Shown in pieces: positions 5,032 through 5,380 of a stretch of 5,380 nt of DNA. The translations under genes were made by a program, and so were the position numbers. Position 1 is the stretch's first letter. Each line of letters begins with the position of its first letter. Origin of the DNA: Haloarculaceae archaeon (lineage in GTDB: Archaea; Halobacteriota; Halobacteria; Halobacteriales; Haloarculaceae); the NCBI GenBank assembly GCA_028274885.1, contig JAQCMX010000041.1, positions 1-5,380 on the forward strand, in the 5' to 3' direction. A model generated the notes under the pieces. It did no database searches and was not told the DNA's origin. It saw nothing but the letters and a program-made list of their open reading frames with translations.

Positions 5032-5054
5032 GCCTCGGGGGTTGACCCCGAGGC
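5032..5054 (-). terminator. 9-bp perfect hairpin closing the right-hand minus-strand unit
   Basis: GCCTCGGGG (5032-5040) and CCCCGAGGC (5046-5054) pair perfectly around a five-base loop. On the minus strand it begins seven bases after the stop of the 34-codon ORF, and TTT follows about ten bases later. The placement fits a terminator or 3' stabiliser for the membrane-protein unit. Because it is symmetric it could also serve the lipoprotein transcript from the other side. Confidence 0.5.
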
Positions 5055-5061
5055 GGCCCAC

Positions 5062-5166
5062 TCACGCCCCAAGCCACACATCGTCGTCTTCAGCGGCGTC
5101 TAAACGATGCCGAGAAGGTGTCTGTCGCAGGTCGCCGGGATCCGAGCTCCAGGGTGGCGTGTTCAC
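5062..5166 (-). CDS. Candidate 34-residue acidic-tailed microprotein, overlapping upstream stop by GTGA
   Basis: A GTG at 5166-5164 overlaps the TGA (5165-5163) of the upstream membrane protein by a four-base GTGA, the classic arrangement for translational coupling. The ORF runs 34 codons to TGA 5064-5062. The product begins MNTPPWSSDPGDLRQ and ends RLDAAEDDDVWLGA, an acidic tail typical of haloarchaeal proteins. It has no membrane segment. A perfect 9-bp hairpin follows seven bases after the stop, so the transcript of the upstream gene appears to end just beyond this ORF. I do not recognise a family. The alternative is that this is a 3' untranslated region that happens to be open. Confidence 0.45.
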   Translation of the reverse strand: MNTPPWSSDPGDLRQTPSRHRLDAAEDDDVWLGA

Positions 5167-5380
5167 CCCGGAGGGAGGGGGTTCAGATAAGCCACTAAAC
5201 GGAACACTGCCTGTCCAAGGTCGGCGATAACGAGGTCATGTTCGTGATACCGATCATAAAGGTACAGGCCAACCGGGAGGACCCCGAGACCGACAAAGAA
5301 CCCGGTGAAGACGACTACGTCGGGCAGTTCGATCCCGAGAACGTACACTCCAAGCACAGGGATAATTGTCACCACGGCGC
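5163..5380 (-). CDS. Small membrane protein, probably 5'-truncated by the right edge
   Basis: The frame is open from the window edge to TGA 5165-5163, giving at least 72 codons. An in-frame GTG GTG pair at 5375-5370 could be a start (70 residues), but the frame continues upstream past the edge, so the true start may lie outside. Two hydrophobic stretches are visible, IIPVLGVYVLGIELP and VVVFTGFFVGLGVLPVGLYL, followed by a YDRYHEHDLVIADLGQ segment and an NPLPPG end. The first part suggests two short membrane helices or a hairpin, and the tail after it is likely cytoplasmic. Codon choice (mostly C or G at third positions) supports coding. I do not recognise a named family. A tiny ORF overlaps its stop and a hairpin follows. 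Confidence 0.7.
   Translation of the reverse strand, partial: AVVTIIPVLGVYVLGIELPDVVVFTGFFVGLGVLPVGLYLYDRYHEHDLVIADLGQAVFRLVAYLNPLPPG

Noticed and set aside
4974..5054. Possible structured RNA (RNase P-like GAGGAAA at 5015-5021 and two hairpins)
   Set aside because: The GAGGAAA is not followed by the rest of the conserved RNase P core, and the space is too short for that RNA. The hairpins are better explained as transcript ends of convergent genes.

Overview
The window looks like a piece of haloarchaeal (class Halobacteria) chromosome. The proteins are rich in Asp and Glu. The one tRNA gene does not encode its CCA end. Promoter candidates are archaeal TATA-like boxes close to the start codons, with few Shine-Dalgarno sites. 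The largest protein is a twin-arginine lipoprotein of the haloarchaeal type. This is inferred from sequence character only; no search was possible.

Layout. (1) Bases 1-460, minus strand: the N-terminal 153 codons of a CinA-like, MoCF-fold (molybdopterin-binding-like) protein that runs off the left edge. (2) Bases 461-957: about 500 bp without a convincing gene, but highly structured. It holds an 80-bp imperfect palindrome (584-663), one copy of a 39-bp repeat (734-772) and a TATA box abutting a 22-bp inverted repeat (799-828). (3) Bases 958-1395, minus: a small acidic cytoplasmic protein that I recall as the haloarchaeal DUF5778 family. (4) Bases 1572-1643, minus: tRNA-Ala(GGC), with two C.A mismatches in its stems and a T-run after it. 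The second copy of the 39-bp repeat (1675-1713) lies at its promoter. (5) Bases 1759-2829, minus: a CNNM/CBS membrane protein (CorB/CorC-type, putative Mg2+ transport). (6) Bases 2830-3204: a divergent intergenic region. (7) Bases 3205-4911, plus: a 568-residue Tat lipoprotein with two tandem C-terminal domains. (8) Bases 4912-5061: a convergent spacer with hairpins. (9) Bases 5062-5380, minus: an apparent two-gene unit. A small membrane protein, probably truncated by the right edge, is followed by a 34-codon ORF that overlaps its stop by GTGA, and then by a strong 9-bp hairpin.

The genes do not form one pathway. The window reads as ordinary housekeeping and membrane genes, mostly on the minus strand and each with its own promoter. 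I see no defence system, transposase, integrase or CRISPR array. The least explained parts are the 584-828 control region, the 39-bp element shared with the tRNA promoter, the mismatched tRNA-Ala, and the tiny coupled ORF near the right end.
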